DNA from: UBA5069 sp963773745
GTDB taxonomy: Bacteria; Chloroflexota; Anaerolineae; Caldilineales; Caldilineaceae
DNA: 64,000 nucleotides
NCBI GenBank assembly: GCA_963773745.1
Contig: CAVZCL010000003.1
Location: forward strand, 292,865 to 356,864
Direction of reading: 5' to 3'
Shown here: in pieces, positions 9,028 through 17,659 of the stretch
How the letters are laid out: the number at the start of each line of letters is the position of its first letter
Position numbering within the stretch: position 1 is the first letter of the stretch
Program-made: the position numbers and the translations under genes
The notes under the pieces: model-generated
What the model saw: only the letters and a program-made list of their open reading frames with translations
What the model was told of the DNA's origin: nothing
Databases searched by the model: none

Positions 9028-9138
9028 TAGCAGGGGGCTTCCACCCCTCCGGTTGTTGCGGCTGTGCAGGCCGGAAGGGTGGAAGCCCCTGCTGCGTAGA
9101 GTCGCAACTTCGTAGCGGCGGTGTCAGCCGCCGCTACG
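9028..9138. repeat. Two adjacent intergenic hairpins
   Basis: The first hairpin pairs 9028-9052 with 9071-9099 and has small bulges. It is followed by a 10-bp-stem palindrome at 9113-9138 (GTAGCGGCGG / CCGCCGCTAC). Both lie between the deacetylase and the FabL-like gene. Confidence 0.8.
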
Positions 9139-9173
9139 CGCACCTCGGCCCCCGTTCACCTCACAAATTACCC

Positions 9174-9953
9174 ATGCAACCACTTTCGGCGCAACCACTC
9201 GCGGGTAAAACGGCGCTTGTCACCGGCAGCGGGCGCGGCATTGGCCGCGCCATTGCGCTGGCACTGGCCGCACGCGGCTGCAACGTGGCCGTCAACTACC
9301 TGCGCCGGCGCGCCGACGCCGAAGCAACGGCCGCCGAGATTGAGGCGCTGGGCGTACGCACGTGCGTCATCAAGGCGCACGTGGGCGAAGAAGCCGCCAT
9401 GCGCAAGCTTGTGGAGGAGGCCGCGGCAGCGCTGGGCGGCGTGGACATCTTCGTCGCCAATGCCGCCAGCGGGGTACAACGCCCGGTGCTGGAGCTTGAG
9501 AGCCACGCCTGGGAGTGGACAATGAACATCAACGCACGCTCGCTGCTCGTGGGGGCGCAGGCGGTGGCCCCCCACATGCAAGCGCGCGGTTGGGGACGCA
9601 TCATCGCCATCAGCAGCCTTGGTTCGCAGCGCGTCTACACTGACTATGCTGCCGTTGGCGTGAGCAAAGCGACGCTGGAGGCGCTGGTACGTTATTTGGC
9701 CGTAGAGCTGGCCCCCCAGGGCATCATTTGCAACGCCATCAACCCCGGGCTGGTGCACACGGAAGCGCTGGAGCACTTTCCCCGCAAGGACGCCATGCTG
9801 GCGCACGCCAAAACGAATACACCCACGGGCCGCCTGGCCACGCCGCAGAATGTGGCCGAGCTTGCCGCGTGGCTCTGCAGCGACGCCGCCGCGCAGATTG
9901 TTGGCCAAACCATCCAGATTGACGGCGGCTACTCGCTGGTGGTTGGGAGATAA
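9174..9953 (+). CDS. fabL: SDR-family enoyl-ACP reductase, FabL type
   Basis: A 259-residue short-chain dehydrogenase. The nucleotide-binding motif is TGSGRGIGRA, followed by a NAASG motif near residue 97. The catalytic motif is YAAVGVSKATLEALVRYLA, with Tyr and Lys six residues apart. It has the Bacillus FabL (enoyl-ACP reductase III) arrangement and other FabL-like stretches: SGVQRPVLELESHAWEWTMN, ALEHFPRKDAM and NTPTGRLA. Ordinary FabG proteins have YxxxK and differ in these segments. FabL reduces the enoyl-ACP double bond with NADPH in the last step of each fatty-acid elongation cycle. It stands alone between hairpins. A generic SDR remains possible, but the match is specific. Confidence 0.8.
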   Translation: MQPLSAQPLAGKTALVTGSGRGIGRAIALALAARGCNVAVNYLRRRADAEATAAEIEALGVRTCVIKAHVGEEAAMRKLVEEAAAALGGVDIFVANAASGVQRPVLELESHAWEWTMNINARSLLVGAQAVAPHMQARGWGRIIAISSLGSQRVYTDYAAVGVSKATLEALVRYLAVELAPQGIICNAINPGLVHTEALEHFPRKDAMLAHAKTNTPTGRLATPQNVAELAAWLCSDAAAQIVGQTIQIDGGYSLVVGR

Positions 9954-10028
9954 GGTGTGGGGTGTGGGGTGTGGGGTGTGGGCGACAGGCGCCTGACGTC
10001 CGACACCCCACACCCCACACCCCACACC
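9954..10028. repeat. Intergenic inverted repeat of GGTGT/GGGGTGT words
   Basis: A GGTGTGGGGTGTGGGG-type left arm (from 9954) pairs with an ACACCCC-type right arm (10001-10028). The repeat begins immediately after the FabL stop codon and could slip in length. Confidence 0.88.
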
Positions 10029-10033
10029 CGCAC

Positions 10034-10062
10034 TTGACGCGCCAATCCCGCTGCGCCATAAT
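10034..10062 (+). promoter_or_regulatory. Promoter of the metal ABC operon with an overlapping palindrome
   Basis: TTGACG (10034-10039), a 17-nt spacer and CATAAT (10057-10062) resemble a sigma70 promoter. The perfect palindrome ATCAATTGAT (10061-10070) overlaps the -10 edge and is a candidate operator for a metal-responsive repressor (inference). Confidence 0.65.
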
Positions 10063-10115
10063 CAATTGATACTCTGTCTCATTACGTCGCGCTCTCTATC
10101 CCAGGAGTCGGGGCC

Positions 10116-11021
10116 ATGACGCCTGCACACCGCACAACTGCACACGACCCCGCCGCACCTGCGTTGGAACTGGTGGATGTCACAGTCAGCTACGGCAATG
10201 TGGTCGCGCTCGATCACGTTACCATGCGCCTCAACCGCGGCGATCAGGTGGCGGTCGTGGGCCCCAACGGCGCGGGCAAAAGCACGCTCTTTAATGTGAT
10301 TGCCGGCGTGGTGCGCCCCGATGCGGGCACAGTGCGCGTCTACGGTAGCGGCCCGGACGGCCACATTTGCGTGGGCTACGTGCCGCAACGCTCGCGCATG
10401 GACAGCAACTTCCCCGTCACCGTCTTCGACGTGGTGCTTATGGGGCGCGCCGGCCGCATTGGACTGTTGCGCCGCCCAAACCGCGCCGACCGCGCCGCGG
10501 CACGCGCCGCCCTCGATCGGGTGGAGCTGCTCGACCTCGCGCAGCGCCCCATTGGCGCTCTCTCCGGCGGGCAGCAGCAGCGCGTGCTGCTGGCACGCGC
10601 GCTCGCGCAGGAGTCCGAAATTCTTCTCCTCGACGAGCCGCTCACGGGCCTTGACCAGCCCAGCCAGGAAGCGTTGCTCGCCACGCTCAACGTGCTGCGC
10701 GACCAGGGAATCACCCTGCTCGTTGCCACGCATGACCTCAACCAGGCGGCCACGCGCTTTCCGCTGGTGGCGCTTGTCAACCGCCGCCTTGTGGGCTTTG
10801 GCCCGCCCGCGCAGGTGCTCAGCGCTGCCAACCTGGCCGGCGCATTCGGCAGCCACGTCCATGTGGTTCATACCAACGATGGCGACCTGCTGGTGACGGA
10901 CACCTGCTGCGACGACGCGCACCTGCTGCCCGATGCCGTGGTGGGGCGCAGCGCCGAGGCCGTCGCGCTCCCGGGCTACGAGGTTGAAGTGGACGGCGAG
11001 CGCACGAAAGGCCGCGCCTGA
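10116..11021 (+). CDS. Zinc/manganese-type ABC transporter, ATP-binding protein
   Basis: A 301-residue ATPase with Walker A GPNGAGKST, a Q-loop (GYVPQRSRMD), signature LSGGQQQR, Walker B ILLLDEP and the switch His in VATHDLNQA. It belongs to the ZnuC/MntB/SitB group (cluster A-I metal importers). An AGGAG ribosome-binding site precedes the start. The C-terminal tail of about 60 residues (FGSHVHVVHTNDGDLLVTDTCCDD...) is rich in His, Cys and Asp and could sense metal (inference). It overlaps the permease start by one base. No substrate-binding protein is encoded next to it. Confidence 0.9.
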   Translation: MTPAHRTTAHDPAAPALELVDVTVSYGNVVALDHVTMRLNRGDQVAVVGPNGAGKSTLFNVIAGVVRPDAGTVRVYGSGPDGHICVGYVPQRSRMDSNFPVTVFDVVLMGRAGRIGLLRRPNRADRAAARAALDRVELLDLAQRPIGALSGGQQQRVLLARALAQESEILLLDEPLTGLDQPSQEALLATLNVLRDQGITLLVATHDLNQAATRFPLVALVNRRLVGFGPPAQVLSAANLAGAFGSHVHVVHTNDGDLLVTDTCCDDAHLLPDAVVGRSAEAVALPGYEVEVDGERTKGRA

Positions 11022-11878
11022 TGGACGGCATGGGTGCATTTGGATGGCTCTGGCAGCCGCTGCAATATGGCTTCATGGTGCGCGGGCTGCTGGCCGCCAT
11101 CATGGTTGGAATCATCTGCCCCGTCGTTGGCTCCTACATGATCCTGCGCGGCATGTCCTTCTTTGGCGATGCGCTCTCGCACTCGATCCTGCCCGGTATC
11201 GTCATTGCCTATCTGCTCTCGCTGCCGCTGGCGGTGGGTGCGCTGGCGGCGGGCGTCGTTGCAGCGCTCTTCATTGGCTTCATCAGCCAGCGCGGCAATT
11301 TGCAGGAGGACACCGCAATCGGCATTGTCTTTGCCGGGGCCTTTGCGCTGGGCGTCGCCCTCATGAGCACCGTCAGCGGCTATTCGGTGGACCTGACACA
11401 CATCCTCTTTGGCGATGTGCTCGGCGTCTCCGTCTCCGACCTGTGGTGGACCTTAGGCCTTGGCCTGCTGGTGCTGGCGCTGGTGGTTGCCTTCTACAAG
11501 GAACTGGCCATCATCACCTTTGACCCCACGCTGGCGCTGGTGCTGCGGCTGCCGGCGCGCATGCTCCGCTACCTGCTGCTGGTGCTGATTGCGCTCACCA
11601 TCGTCGTCTCGCTGCGCACCGTGGGCATTTCGCTCATGCTGGCCATGCTGGTGACGCCGGCCGCATCGGCGCAGTTGCTCACCCGCCGCCTGCCGTGGAT
11701 GATGGTGGTGGCGGCGACCATTGGCGTGCTCTCCAATATCACGGGGCTCTATCTCTCCTATGCGCTCAACATCGCCTCGGGGCCGGCCATGGTGCTGGTG
11801 GCGACGGCGGTTTTCGCACTTGTTTTTCTCTTCGCTCCGCAGCGTGGTATGCTGTGGCGACGTCTTCACCCGGCATAA
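11021..11878 (+). CDS. Zinc/manganese-type ABC transporter permease
   Basis: A 285-residue, highly hydrophobic permease of the ABC-3 (ZnuB/MntC) family with about eight membrane segments. The family motif RGMSFFGDALSHSILPGI is near residues 42-60. Stop and start overlap as TGATG with the ATPase gene, so translation is coupled. It should form the membrane channel of a divalent-metal importer. The solute-binding protein must be encoded elsewhere. Confidence 0.92.
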   Translation: MDGMGAFGWLWQPLQYGFMVRGLLAAIMVGIICPVVGSYMILRGMSFFGDALSHSILPGIVIAYLLSLPLAVGALAAGVVAALFIGFISQRGNLQEDTAIGIVFAGAFALGVALMSTVSGYSVDLTHILFGDVLGVSVSDLWWTLGLGLLVLALVVAFYKELAIITFDPTLALVLRLPARMLRYLLLVLIALTIVVSLRTVGISLMLAMLVTPAASAQLLTRRLPWMMVVAATIGVLSNITGLYLSYALNIASGPAMVLVATAVFALVFLFAPQRGMLWRRLHPA

Positions 11879-11883
11879 ACCAA

Positions 11884-12029
11884 ACCCCGACGCAAAGACG
11901 CAGAGGCGCAAAGAAAGCGCAAAGAAAATCAAGGGCAAGGAAAAGCGAGACACTTATCGATTCATCTTGCAGTTCTTGCTGTTGCTCTTCTTTGCGTACC
12001 TTTGCGTCTTCGCGCCTCTGCGTCGGGGT
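11884..12029. repeat. Imperfect intergenic inverted repeat (CGCAAAG words)
   Basis: The outer arms ACCCCGACGCA.. (from 11884) and ..TGCGTCGGGGT (to 12029) pair, with a partly paired interior of GCGCAAAG/CTTTGCG words. The repeat fills the gap between the permease and dcd. Confidence 0.85.
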
Positions 12030-12047
12030 TCCTGATAAGGAGGCCCC

Positions 12048-13230
12048 ATGACCATCAAGGCTGACCACTGGATCCGGCGCATGGCGCAGGAGCACGGCAT
12101 GATCGATCCATTCATCGACGGCCAGGTGCGCAACGGATCCATCTCCTATGGGCTCAGCAGCTTTGGCTACGACATTCGCGTGGCCGACGAATTTCGCATT
12201 TTCAGCGCCGCCACAGGCCAGTTAAGCGTGGTCGACCCGAAGCTGATTGACGAGCGCGCCATGGTGCACTACCAGGGCGACATCTGCATCATTCCGCCCA
12301 ACTCCTTCGCGCTGGCACGCACGATGGAATACTTCCGCATTCCGCGCAATGTGCTGACGATTTGCCTGGGAAAAAGTACCTATGCGCGTTGCTTCAGCGG
12401 CGACACGCGTGTAGCACTGGTGGATGGCACGGCCCCCACGCTGGAAGAGATGGCACGCCGCGCCGACGACGGGGAACTCTTCTGGGGCTACAGCATTGGC
12501 CAGTTTGGGCGCATTATGGTGACACTGCTCGAGCAGCCACGGCTGATTGGGCAGGATACGCTCATTGAACTGGAACTCGACAACGGCGAAAAGATCAGTT
12601 GCACGCCCGACCATGAATTCGTCACACGTGACGGCAGGCTTCTGCAAGCCGATGCGCTGCGCCCGGGCGATTCGCTCATGCCCCTCTACCGCAAACCGGC
12701 GCGTGGTTATGAGATGGTCTATCAGCCATCGAATCGCCACCTTTACCCCACGCACCTGTTGGCAGACGAATGGAACGTGCGCCACGGCTTGTATGAGAGT
12801 ACGCCCGGCACCCATCGCCACCATATTGATTTTGACCGGCGCAACAACCGGCCACGTACTTCCCCAAACGGAGCTTGCCCATCACGCCGTACGTCTGGCG
12901 GATAACCACAAAGTCACCGCCATCCGCAGCAAGCCGGGCGTCCACGATGTGTATTGCCTTACGGTACCCGAGGCAGGCAACTTCGCGCTGGAATCAGGCG
13001 TATTCGTGCGCAACTGCGGCATCATCGTCAACGTAACCCCCTTTGAGCCTGAGTGGGAGGGGTACGTCACCATCGAAATCTCCAACACCACGCCGCTGCC
13101 CGCCAAGATCTATGCCAACGAAGGCATTGCGCAGGTGCTCTTCTTTGAGGGCGAGCAGCCGGATATCTCCTATGCCGACCGCAAGGGCAAGTACCAGAAG
13201 CAGACGGGCATTACCCTGCCGCGGCCTTGA
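12048..13230 (+). CDS. dcd: dCTP deaminase interrupted by an intein (frameshift inside the intein)
   Basis: The host protein is a 185-residue dCTP deaminase, which forms dUTP from dCTP for thymidylate synthesis. The N-extein (residues 1-114, 12048-12389) ends in GKSTYAR. The C-extein (71 residues, 13015-13230) begins CGIIVNVTPFEPEWEG and contains VTIEISNTTPLPAKIYANEG. Joined, they rebuild the conserved active-site motif STYARCG, in which Ser, Arg and the downstream Glu act in catalysis. The intein lies at 12390-13014. One extra base near 12850 shifts the frame inside the intein, so as written translation stops at 12905 and no functional Dcd is made. Either this is a sequence error or the gene is dead. 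yraN begins 9 nt downstream. Confidence 0.92.
12390..13014 (+). mobile_element. Intein with an HNH-type endonuclease remnant, inserted in Dcd
   Basis: About 208 residues after correcting one base. Splicing block A is CFSGDTRVALVDG with the nucleophile Cys1. Block B is ISCTPDHEFVTRDG with the TxxH motif. Block F is VHDVYCLTVPEAGNFALESG. The terminus is GVFVRN followed by +1 Cys. The penultimate residue is Arg where His is usual, which may slow Asn cyclisation. Between blocks B and F lies HLYPTHLLADEWNVRHG, then HRHHIDFDRRNNRP, an HNH homing-endonuclease signature. The frame breaks directly after NNRP and resumes as LPQTELAHHAVRLADNHK. It interrupts the Dcd active-site motif between Arg and Cys. 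Confidence 0.93.
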
Positions 13231-13239
13231 GAGTGTGCA

Positions 13240-13680
13240 ATGAGTGAATCCCCAAGCAGCACGAAGCCACGCAAGGACCCGCGCCGCGCCCTGGGCGCCG
13301 CGGGTGAGGAGATGGCGGCGCAGTTGCTTGCCAACGCCGGCCTCACCATCATCGAGCGCAACTGGCGCTGCACGGGCCAGGGGCTGCCTGGCGAACTGGA
13401 CATCATTGCCGAGGAGACAGCGCCTGATTATACGCAGGCAGGCAGACCAGCGCGCTGGCGGGTGATTGTAGAGGTGCGTACGCGCCGCGGCCGCAGCTAC
13501 GGCACAGCGGTGCAATCGGTGGACGAGCGCAAGGCGGCGCGCTTGCGCAATCTGGCCGCCGCCTATATTGCCGAGCGGGACTGGGAGGGGCCGTGGCGCA
13601 TCGACGTTGTCGCCATCCAAATGGACGCAAGCGGCCGCCTGCTCGAAACCGAGCACATCCGCCACGCCGTCTCCGGTTAG
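13240..13680 (+). CDS. UPF0102 (YraN) family nuclease-fold protein
   Basis: A 146-residue protein with the UPF0102 pattern: LGAAGEEMAAQLLANAGLTIIERNWRC, then PGELDIIAEE and VIVEVRTRRG. The Glu/Asp and E-V-R residues form a PD-(D/E)XK-like core. Family members are predicted Holliday-junction-resolvase-like nucleases with no settled role. The segment DIIAEETAPDYTQAGRPARWRVIVEV is longer than in most homologues. It starts 9 nt after dcd, so the two are probably one transcript. A perfect 52-bp-arm hairpin follows. Confidence 0.88.
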   Translation: MSESPSSTKPRKDPRRALGAAGEEMAAQLLANAGLTIIERNWRCTGQGLPGELDIIAEETAPDYTQAGRPARWRVIVEVRTRRGRSYGTAVQSVDERKAARLRNLAAAYIAERDWEGPWRIDVVAIQMDASGRLLETEHIRHAVSG

Positions 13681-13690
13681 GAATAAAGAT

Positions 13691-13804
13691 TTGACGCAAA
13701 GGCGCAAAGGCGCAAAGGAACGCAAAGAAAAGCAACAACAAGAAGGGCTTGTCTTGTTGTTGCTTTTCTTTGCGTTCCTTTGCGCCTTTGCGCCTTTGCG
13801 TCAA
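13691..13804. repeat. Long intergenic inverted repeat, perfect 52-bp arms
   Basis: The arms 13691-13742 and 13753-13804 are perfect reverse complements with a 10-nt loop, built of GGCGCAAA words. The repeat separates yraN from miaA on the same strand. Confidence 0.97.
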
Positions 13805-13830
13805 AATTGCGTATGTGACGGAGGGCGCGC

Positions 13831-14751
13831 GTGCAGCCGCTGATTGTGCTGCTGGGGCCCACGGCCGTGGGCAAGACCGCGCTCAGCCTCGAGCTCTGCC
13901 GCCGCTTTGGCGGTGAGATCCTCAGCGCCGACAGCCGCCAAATCTACCGCGGCATGGACATCGGCACGGCCAAGGCCACCCCAGCCGAGCAGGCGCAGGC
14001 CCCTCACCACCTCATCGACATCCGCAACCCCGACGAAACTCTCACCGTTGCCGAGTACCAGGCGCTGGCCTATGGCGCAATTGACGCGCTCCACGCACGT
14101 GGGCGCGTCCCCTTCCTGGTAGGGGGCACGGCGCTTTACGTGCGCGCCGTCGTGCAGGGGCTGCGCATTCCCGAGGTTCCGCCCAACCCGGCGTTGCGCG
14201 CCGAGCTTGAGGCCACGCTTGCCAACCAGGGGCTGGATGCCCTCGTCGCGCAGCTGCGCGCCCTCGACCCTGCCAGCGCCGCCGTGATAGACCTGCGCAA
14301 CCCGCGCCGCGTGCTGCCGCGCGCTGGAGATTGTGCGCATTACCGGCCGCTCCAAAGTGGAGTTGGAGGGCGCTGATCCGCCGCCATACACCATCCTGAC
14401 AATCGGCCTGACGCGGCCGCGCGCACCAGCCTGCACGCGCGCATTGATGCACGCGTTGACGCCATGCTCGATGCCGGCCTCATTGACGAAACGCGCCGCC
14501 TGCTTGCGCTCTACGACTCTGCGCTGCCCGCTCTCTCCAGCCTGGGCTACCGCGAAATTGGCGCTGTGCTGCGTGCTGACATGGCGTTGGACGACGCCGT
14601 CGCGCGCATCAAGACGGAGACACACCGCTTTGTGCGCAACCAGGCCACCTCTTTTCGCAAGCTGCCCGGTGTGGAGTGGTTTGATTTGGATGAGGTGCCG
14701 GAGGCAGCCGTAGTAGATCGCGTGGCGGCTTTCCTGCAAAGAGGCACATGA
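13831..14751 (+). CDS. miaA: tRNA dimethylallyltransferase, with a compensated internal frame change
   Basis: MiaA adds a dimethylallyl group to A37 of tRNAs reading UNN codons. The P-loop GPTAVGKTALS, the SADSRQIYRGMDIGTAK motif and PHHLIDI are present, followed by VGGTALYVRAVVQGL. After NPRRV (about 14315) one extra base throws the frame, with expected RALEIVRITGRSKVE in +1. Near 14425 one missing base restores it before MLDAGLIDETRRLLALYDS and SLGYREIG. Stop codons in the shifted parts mean the gene as written is not continuous. The C-terminal end FLQRGT is reached in the original frame. The start at 13831 may be a GTG. Confidence 0.9.
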
Positions 14752-14831
14752 AGCGAGGCTTCCGATTTTGGAAGCCTCGCTTCGAAGGATGGACGTACAA
14801 AGCGAGGCTTCCAAAATCGGAAGCCTCGCTT
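14751..14831. repeat. Perfect 32-bp inverted repeat whose arms are themselves palindromic
   Basis: 14751-14782 and 14800-14831 are perfect reverse complements, and each arm can also fold by itself (AGCGAGGCTTCC / GGAAGCCTCGCT). Two alternative structures are therefore possible. The repeat lies between the convergent miaA and zinc peptidase genes. Confidence 0.93.
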
Positions 14832-14872
14832 TCGTGCACGTTCGATTTTACACACCCTTGCTCCCTGCTTTT

Positions 14873-15553
14873 CTACCGCCGCCGATTCAGAATCGAGACG
14901 TAGTAGAGCAGCGTGGCAAGCGACTGCACCGCTGCCGCCACATAGGTGAGCGCCGCCGCATCCAGCACCTTGTCGACGCCTTGCACCTCCTCGGAGGTGA
15001 GAATGCCGTTGGTCACCAGCACCTGCTTTGCGCGGCTGCTGGCGTTGAGCTCAACAGGCAGCGTCACCAGCGCAAAGAGCGCAGTTGCACCGAAGAAGGC
15101 AATGCCCACCCAGGCCAGCGCCGTGAACTGCAGGAAGAGACCGATGAAGAAGAGAATGGGCCCGACCATGCCGCCCACCTTGACGGCAGGCACAATCGCG
15201 CTGCGCAGCTTGAGCGGCCCGTAGTTCACCTGGTCTTGCAGCGCATGGCCCGCCTCGTGCGCGGCCACACCCACGGCGGCAATGCTGGCCGATCCGAAGA
15301 CGCCTTCGCTCAGCCGCAGCGTCTTGCTGCGCGGGTCATAGTGGTCGGAGAGATTGCCGGGCACCCGTTCCACGTCAACGCCCTGCAGGCCGGCGCTGTC
15401 GAGCAGCATGCGCGCCGCCTGCGCGCCTGTGAGGCCTCGCCCGGAATGGACCTTGGAGTAGCGATTGAAGGTGCTCTTCACACGCGCCTGCGCCCAGAGC
15501 CCCAGCAGCAGCGGCGGGATGACAAAGAGGAAATACGTGGGATCAAAGTACAT
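14873..15553 (-). CDS. Neutral zinc metallopeptidase, YugP family
   Basis: A 226-residue membrane peptidase. It has an N-terminal hydrophobic helix (FLFVIPPLLLGLWAQ) and the zinc motif VAAHEAGHALQD near residue 100 (HExxH). Further membrane segments follow (MVGPILFFIGLFLQF; FGATALFALVTLPVEL). The N-terminal DPTYFLF and TGAQAARMLLDSAGL match the YugP/Zn_peptidase_2 family. Its biological substrate is unknown. It is a single gene, convergent with miaA. Confidence 0.9.
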   Translation of the reverse strand: MYFDPTYFLFVIPPLLLGLWAQARVKSTFNRYSKVHSGRGLTGAQAARMLLDSAGLQGVDVERVPGNLSDHYDPRSKTLRLSEGVFGSASIAAVGVAAHEAGHALQDQVNYGPLKLRSAIVPAVKVGGMVGPILFFIGLFLQFTALAWVGIAFFGATALFALVTLPVELNASSRAKQVLVTNGILTSEEVQGVDKVLDAAALTYVAAAVQSLATLLYYVSILNRRR

Positions 15554-15730
15554 AGTCGATTCAACTCCTAATGCTGATGCGCCGCCCGAAACGATGCACG
15601 CAAAGGCAATGCCGCGGCAGATACTCTTCTCAGCCTATCACCACTACGTGCAAACCATGATTAGAGTTCCATCAGAGTTGCGTTAGTGCGCCTCTGCGCC
15701 TCTGGCCTCTGCGCCTCTGTCGGGTTTCAG

Positions 15731-17411
15731 TTAGCGGCGGCGGCGGGCAAGGGCCATCACCTGGCCCAGTTCGGGCGCGCGCAACGAGCGCGCTGACGCC
15801 CACGAAGATTGCCACGCCGCCAAGCAGTGCGCCCAAATCCACCAGCAGGCGCACGCTCTGCGACTGCGCAGCGGCCCACTGTGCCAGGGGATAGAGCGCT
15901 GCGCCCATGACCGCCGCCGCCAGCGCCGTGCGCCCCGCAGAGAGCGCCAGCGCACGCCCGTCGATGCCCCCCAGCGCCCGCCGCAGCAGAATCAGCAGCA
16001 GCAGCGCCTCGAGCAAGGTGGCCACGGAGTTGGCAAGCGCCAGCCCGCCAAAGCCCAGCGGCTGCACCCACCAGAAGCTCAGCAGAATATTGAGCAGCAT
16101 CGCACCCACACCCACCAGGACGGGCGTCCACGTGTTGTGTAGCGCATAAAAGGCGCGCACCATAATTTCGAGCGAGGCGTGGCCAACCAGCCCCAGCGCA
16201 TAGAAGGCGAGCGCGTAGGCCACCAGCGCCGTGCTGTCGGCGGTGAAACTGCCTCGCTCCAGCAGCAGCCGCACAATCATGGCGCCAAAGGTAATTAGAC
16301 CAACCGCGGCGGGAATGATGAGGAAGAGCACCGTGCGCAGCGTTTGCGAGAGCGTGCGGCGCATGGCGTCGGCGTCACCCTCGGCAATCTGTGCGGCAAA
16401 GGTGGGGAAGACCGCCGTCGCCACCGACTGCGCGAAGATGCCCAGCGGCAGCAGCATGATCAGCCATGCGTAGTTGAGCGCACTGAGGCTGCCTGCCGCC
16501 AGGCCACTCGCAAGGATGGTGTTGACGAGGAACTGCATCTGCACAAAGAAGAGCCCCAGCACGCGCGGCCCCATCAGGCGCAGCACTTCGCGCACGCCGG
16601 CATCGCGCAGGTCGGCGCTGGGCGCGTAGACCACCCCCGTGCGCATGAGCTGCGGCAACTGCACAAGCAAGTGGCCGATTGCGCCCGCCACCACGCCCCA
16701 CGCCAGCCCCGCAATGCCCATACGCGGCGCAAGCCACCACACGCTGGCAATGATCGCCAGGTTGTAGACCACCGGCGCGGCTGCCGGCCACAGGAAGTGC
16801 TGTGTGGCATTGAGCGCGCCCATCACCAAGCCGGACGCGCCAAAAACCACCGTGCCCGTGAGCATAATGCGCATGAGCTGCGCTGTCTCCGCCTGCTGCT
16901 CGGGCGAGAAACCAGGCGCAATGATGTTGCTCACAAGTGGCTGCGCAAAGAGGATGGCCGTCGCCGCGAGTAGAATCAGCAGCAGCGTCACCAGGTTGAG
17001 GACGCGGCTGAAGAGCAGCCAGGCCGCCGGCTTTTCGCCCCGCACCCAGTGGCCCGCAAAAACGGGGATGAACGCGCTGCCCAGCGCGCCCCCCGCCACA
17101 AGCTGAAAGAGCAGGTCGGGGACACGGAAGGCGGCGAGGTAGGCGTCGTACTCGGCGGAGGTGCCAAAGCGCGCACCGATGATGATTTCACGCGCCAGGC
17201 CGGTGAAGCGGCTGATGATGAAGAAAGCCATGACGATGAGCGCCGCACCCGCCACCCGGCGTGATGTTGCGCTTGCACCACTCGCCGCGCCGGCTCCATT
17301 TGGGGCGCCGGCGCCATCGTTCTCAAGCATGGCTCCGGCTTCAACGGCGAGCACATCGGGCGCGCCATCGGCGGGCGCTTCAAGCAATGGGGGCGGCGGT
17401 GTCAGGCTCAT
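15731..17411 (-). CDS. murJ: Lipid II flippase MurJ (MviN)
   Basis: A polytopic protein of the MOP exporter superfamily with about fourteen membrane helices, which flips lipid II for peptidoglycan synthesis. Family motifs include FARIIGF-type FTGLAREIIIGARFG, AYLAAFRVPDLLFQLVAGGALGSAFIPVF and GALNATQHF. The start at 17411 (MSLTPPPPLLEA) leads into an unusual Pro/Ala/Gly-rich cytoplasmic tail of about 50 residues before the first helix. At about 15795 the frame changes. The natural end RAPELGQVMALARR stops at 15731 in the shifted frame. The uncorrected frame runs on to 15672 through intergenic CTCTGCGCC words, giving an implausible Arg-rich tail. Confidence 0.87.
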
Positions 17412-17440
17412 TGCACGATTATAGCAGCAGGACGCGAGGA

Positions 17441-17552
17441 GGCAGCGAGTGATGGAGCATTGGAAACTGCGTATTGAAGATTGACGATTGCTGAGGCAGC
17501 CCGAATTGTCAATCTTCAATACGCAGATTTCAATGCTCCATCACTCGCTGCC
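17441..17552. repeat. Long inverted repeat in a divergent promoter region, 49-bp arms
   Basis: 17441-17489 pairs with 17504-17552 with three mismatches and a 14-nt loop. It lies upstream of both murJ and the 17660 gene, so it cannot be a terminator for either. Confidence 0.93.
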
Positions 17553-17659
17553 CACTTTGCCAAGCTTGCGATCCTGGCGCGCATTGCCTACAATGCCGCT
17601 ATCGTTGAGTGCATCGTTGAGTGCTTTGACAGCTTCCACCCGACACACCACCCACAACC

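Noticed and set aside
15672..15730. C-terminal extension of MurJ to 15672
   Set aside because: The extra residues come from CTCTGCGCC repeat words; the shifted frame gives a natural MurJ end at 15731.
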